Shown here piece by piece: positions 62,284-64,000 of a stretch of 64,000 bases of DNA. The stretch covers positions 1,550,001 through 1,614,000 of the forward strand of contig NZ_LT906446.1 of the NCBI RefSeq assembly GCF_900187035.1. The letters run 5' to 3'. The stretch's first letter is position 1, and every line of letters starts with the position of its first letter. The position numbers and the translations under genes were made by a program. The notes under the pieces were generated by a model. It saw nothing but the letters and a program-made list of their open reading frames with translations, did no database searches and was not told the origin of the DNA. Source of the DNA: Megamonas hypermegale. GTDB lineage: Bacteria > Bacillota > Negativicutes > Selenomonadales > Selenomonadaceae.

Positions 62284-64000
62284 TTACACCATTTTTGTAA
62301 TATAACATATTTCATCATCTGTAAGTTTTATTTGAAATGTCTTTTCAAATATTTTTGCCGCTTCTTTTATTATATTAAATACACGTGTATCAACTTCACC
62401 TGCACTTTCTGTATTATATGCCAATCCATTATGCACTACCATTCGCTCTAAAGCACAGCCAACATGAATTACTAAACGCAATTTATGTGGATTATCCCAT
62501 TTTGAATCTAAATCTTTCTCTAATTTTTCGATAAACTTAATTAAACTATTGATAATTTTACTAGGATTTAAATACAATAACATTTCTTGTAATCCATCTT
62601 CACAAAATCTTTTTAGTACAACATTTGTCTTTTCTTTTTTCACTGATGCTTTTGCACCAACAATTTCACGCAAAATTATATCGCCTTCTCCATTTATCAT
62701 CTGCTCAATCGGTATAAACGGAGCATCTATATGAGGATTTTTTACACCTACAACAGCTATAATCTGATATTTATGTGCGATCTGTGTCAATCTTTCATGC
62801 ATATCATATATACCTACGGAAAATACTTTTATATGATTCATTGAAACATCAACTAAAATATCTATTACTAAATTCTGCAATTTTTCCGCTGTACCTTTAC
62901 CTGTACTACAAATTGTTACCACAGCTTTTTCTTTTGTGTCACTATGATTTATATTTAAATCTACATGTTCATATCCTGTAAAACTTTTAAGCGAATCATA
63001 TACTGCTGAAAGACTAATTCCCGCAATATCAACTTTGCGTATCGCTTCTAAAACAAAAGGCGTTGTAACCATGCCTAAGGTCTTAACAGGTACATTTAAC
63101 CGCTCTTCTAAAATTGGACCAAAGCTACATAGCGAACCCATATCTGCTAATAAAAGTACACCTTCTCTACAATCAATATTTTGCAACTGTTCTACAATTT
63201 TATTGAGCATATCATCTGGTCTACACTCTAAAGGCATATCAAAAGCTAATAAAGTTACTTTATTAGCGCTATACAATTTACGAGCCACATTTACCATTGA
63301 ACTTGCCGTATATTCTCCATGCATAGCTACAGCAATTACTATTTTTCGTGAATTATCTTCTTGTTTCAACGATTGCAACAACATAGCAAAATATTCTGTT
63401 TCCGATTTTGACACAGTAACATCATATTTTTCTTCAATCATCAATTTTATTTTTGTAGCTAATTTAAATTCAATAGAATTATTATCTACCGTTCCTTCTA
63501 GTAAATGATAAATATTTTTTTCACTTTTTATTCTATTAAACATCGAACTTAAATGTAGACCAAACGCATATAAAAAACGTTCTCGTGAAATAAGGTTTAT
63601 ATATCGTTCAACTAAATCTACAATCTGCTGAACAAAATCTACCATATCAGCATCAATTATTTTCAATAAGCGGTCATTTACTGATAATGTTACATTATCC
63701 TTTTGATTATAAAGTGATTTCACATACGTATTAACATCAGCTACGATTATCTGTTGAATTAATTCATCAGCAATACCTTCCCGTTTTAACATATTCACTT
63801 TATTTTCTACCATTTGATATAGATTAAATGGTTCATCATCTTTTTCTTTTGATATCTTAGCAGGAGAAGTTGGCGTTACATATAAATCTTTTTCAATATA
63901 ATGACTGATGAAAGATACATCATCTCTTTCCTTTGTTTGACTTATAGATAAAATGCCTGATTTTATATTCGATGGTAACATTTGATACGTTATTTTAATA
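62284..64000 (-). CDS. levR: LevR/ManR-type sigma-54-dependent PTS regulator, C-terminal part
   Basis: The frame is open to the window edge and the visible part is about 571 residues; full LevR proteins are over 900. What is seen is a PRD (about 70-170), an EIIA-Man-like domain (KIVIAVAMHGEYTASSM with its His, then LLADMGSLCSFG), an EIIB-Gat-like region (VVTICSTGKGTAEKLQ) and a second PRD (VIHVGCALERMVVHN). The AAA+ and DNA-binding domains would lie outside. PTS phosphorylation of its His residues tunes activation of the downstream IIA-IID operon. Confidence 0.9.
   Translation of the reverse strand, partial: IKITYQMLPSNIKSGILSISQTKERDDVSFISHYIEKDLYVTPTSPAKISKEKDDEPFNLYQMVENKVNMLKREGIADELIQQIIVADVNTYVKSLYNQKDNVTLSVNDRLLKIIDADMVDFVQQIVDLVERYINLISRERFLYAFGLHLSSMFNRIKSEKNIYHLLEGTVDNNSIEFKLATKIKLMIEEKYDVTVSKSETEYFAMLLQSLKQEDNSRKIVIAVAMHGEYTASSMVNVARKLYSANKVTLLAFDMPLECRPDDMLNKIVEQLQNIDCREGVLLLADMGSLCSFGPILEERLNVPVKTLGMVTTPFVLEAIRKVDIAGISLSAVYDSLKSFTGYEHVDLNINHSDTKEKAVVTICSTGKGTAEKLQNLVIDILVDVSMNHIKVFSVGIYDMHERLTQIAHKYQIIAVVGVKNPHIDAPFIPIEQMINGEGDIILREIVGAKASVKKEKTNVVLKRFCEDGLQEMLLYLNPSKIINSLIKFIEKLEKDLDSKWDNPHKLRLVIHVGCALERMVVHNGLAYNTESAGEVDTRVFNIIKEAAKIFEKTFQIKLTDDEICYITKMV

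Overview
The window is AT-rich, densely packed bacterial DNA. A T-box leader before pheS, a PolC-type polymerase III, the dnaG-rpoD pair, a LevR/mannose-PTS locus and a complete NAD-linked [FeFe] hydrogenase locus point to a fermentative anaerobe of the Firmicutes. The gene mix (hydrogenase, CobU/CobS, MqnA) fits the Negativicutes, and a Megamonas/Selenomonas-like gut bacterium is my best guess. The genus is inference; no rRNA gene is present to settle it.

Layout. 1-500: the end of an IS200/IS605-type element (TnpB C-terminus plus a structured, omega-RNA-like right end). 541-7835: one plus-strand run encoding a trimeric hydrogenase (NuoE-like, NuoF-like, catalytic HydA) and its three maturases HydE, HydG and HydF. 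7899-10259: an AdoMet-decarboxylase-like protein that lacks its self-cleavage serine, a secreted protein, a GNAT enzyme and a LysE-type exporter. 10283-11731: first copy of an IS3-family (IS150-type) element. 11735-17220: AraC regulator, acetyltransferase, lysS, greA, a secreted protein and ribF. 17355-24513: cobU-cobS-cobC followed closely by polC and brnQ. 24553-29324: acyltransferase, dnaG, rpoD and three tRNA genes behind a consensus promoter. 29467-31623: MerR, a small protein, LysR and a DUF212 membrane protein. 31677-36431: a metal-homeostasis block (AraC, HMA chaperone, MBL hydrolase, Zn/Cd-type P-ATPase, ArsR/SmtB repressor). 36605-42449: trmK/nif3, thiE, acetyltransferase, a small Cys-rich protein, aldo/keto reductase, a second small protein of the same family as that at 29866, and a second LysR. 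42509-45617: GntR, MFS transporter and an LDH-like dehydrogenase. 45892-49670: T-box-controlled pheST. 49730-51492: ars genes. 51603-55304: panE-like, TauE, trmB and a SEDS protein. 55387-56015: a gene-free stretch that looks like a roughly 630-nt structured RNA on the minus strand. 56159-57882: orphan dhaL and mqnA. 57900-59341: second IS copy. 59397-64000: mannose-family PTS IIA-IIB-IIC-IID behind a textbook sigma-54 promoter, with a LevR-type activator running off the window.

The items most worth follow-up are: (1) the large non-coding RNA candidate, with its own extended -10 promoter, local helices and terminator, between the SEDS gene and dhaL; (2) the two near-identical IS3 elements, each inserted into the loop of a bidirectional intrinsic terminator between convergent genes, which suggests target selection of terminator hairpins; (3) the AdoMet decarboxylase homologue with both Ser63 and His68 (Thermotoga numbering) replaced; (4) a leader before the P-type ATPase with mutually exclusive hairpins; and (5) a duplicated LysR/small-protein module.
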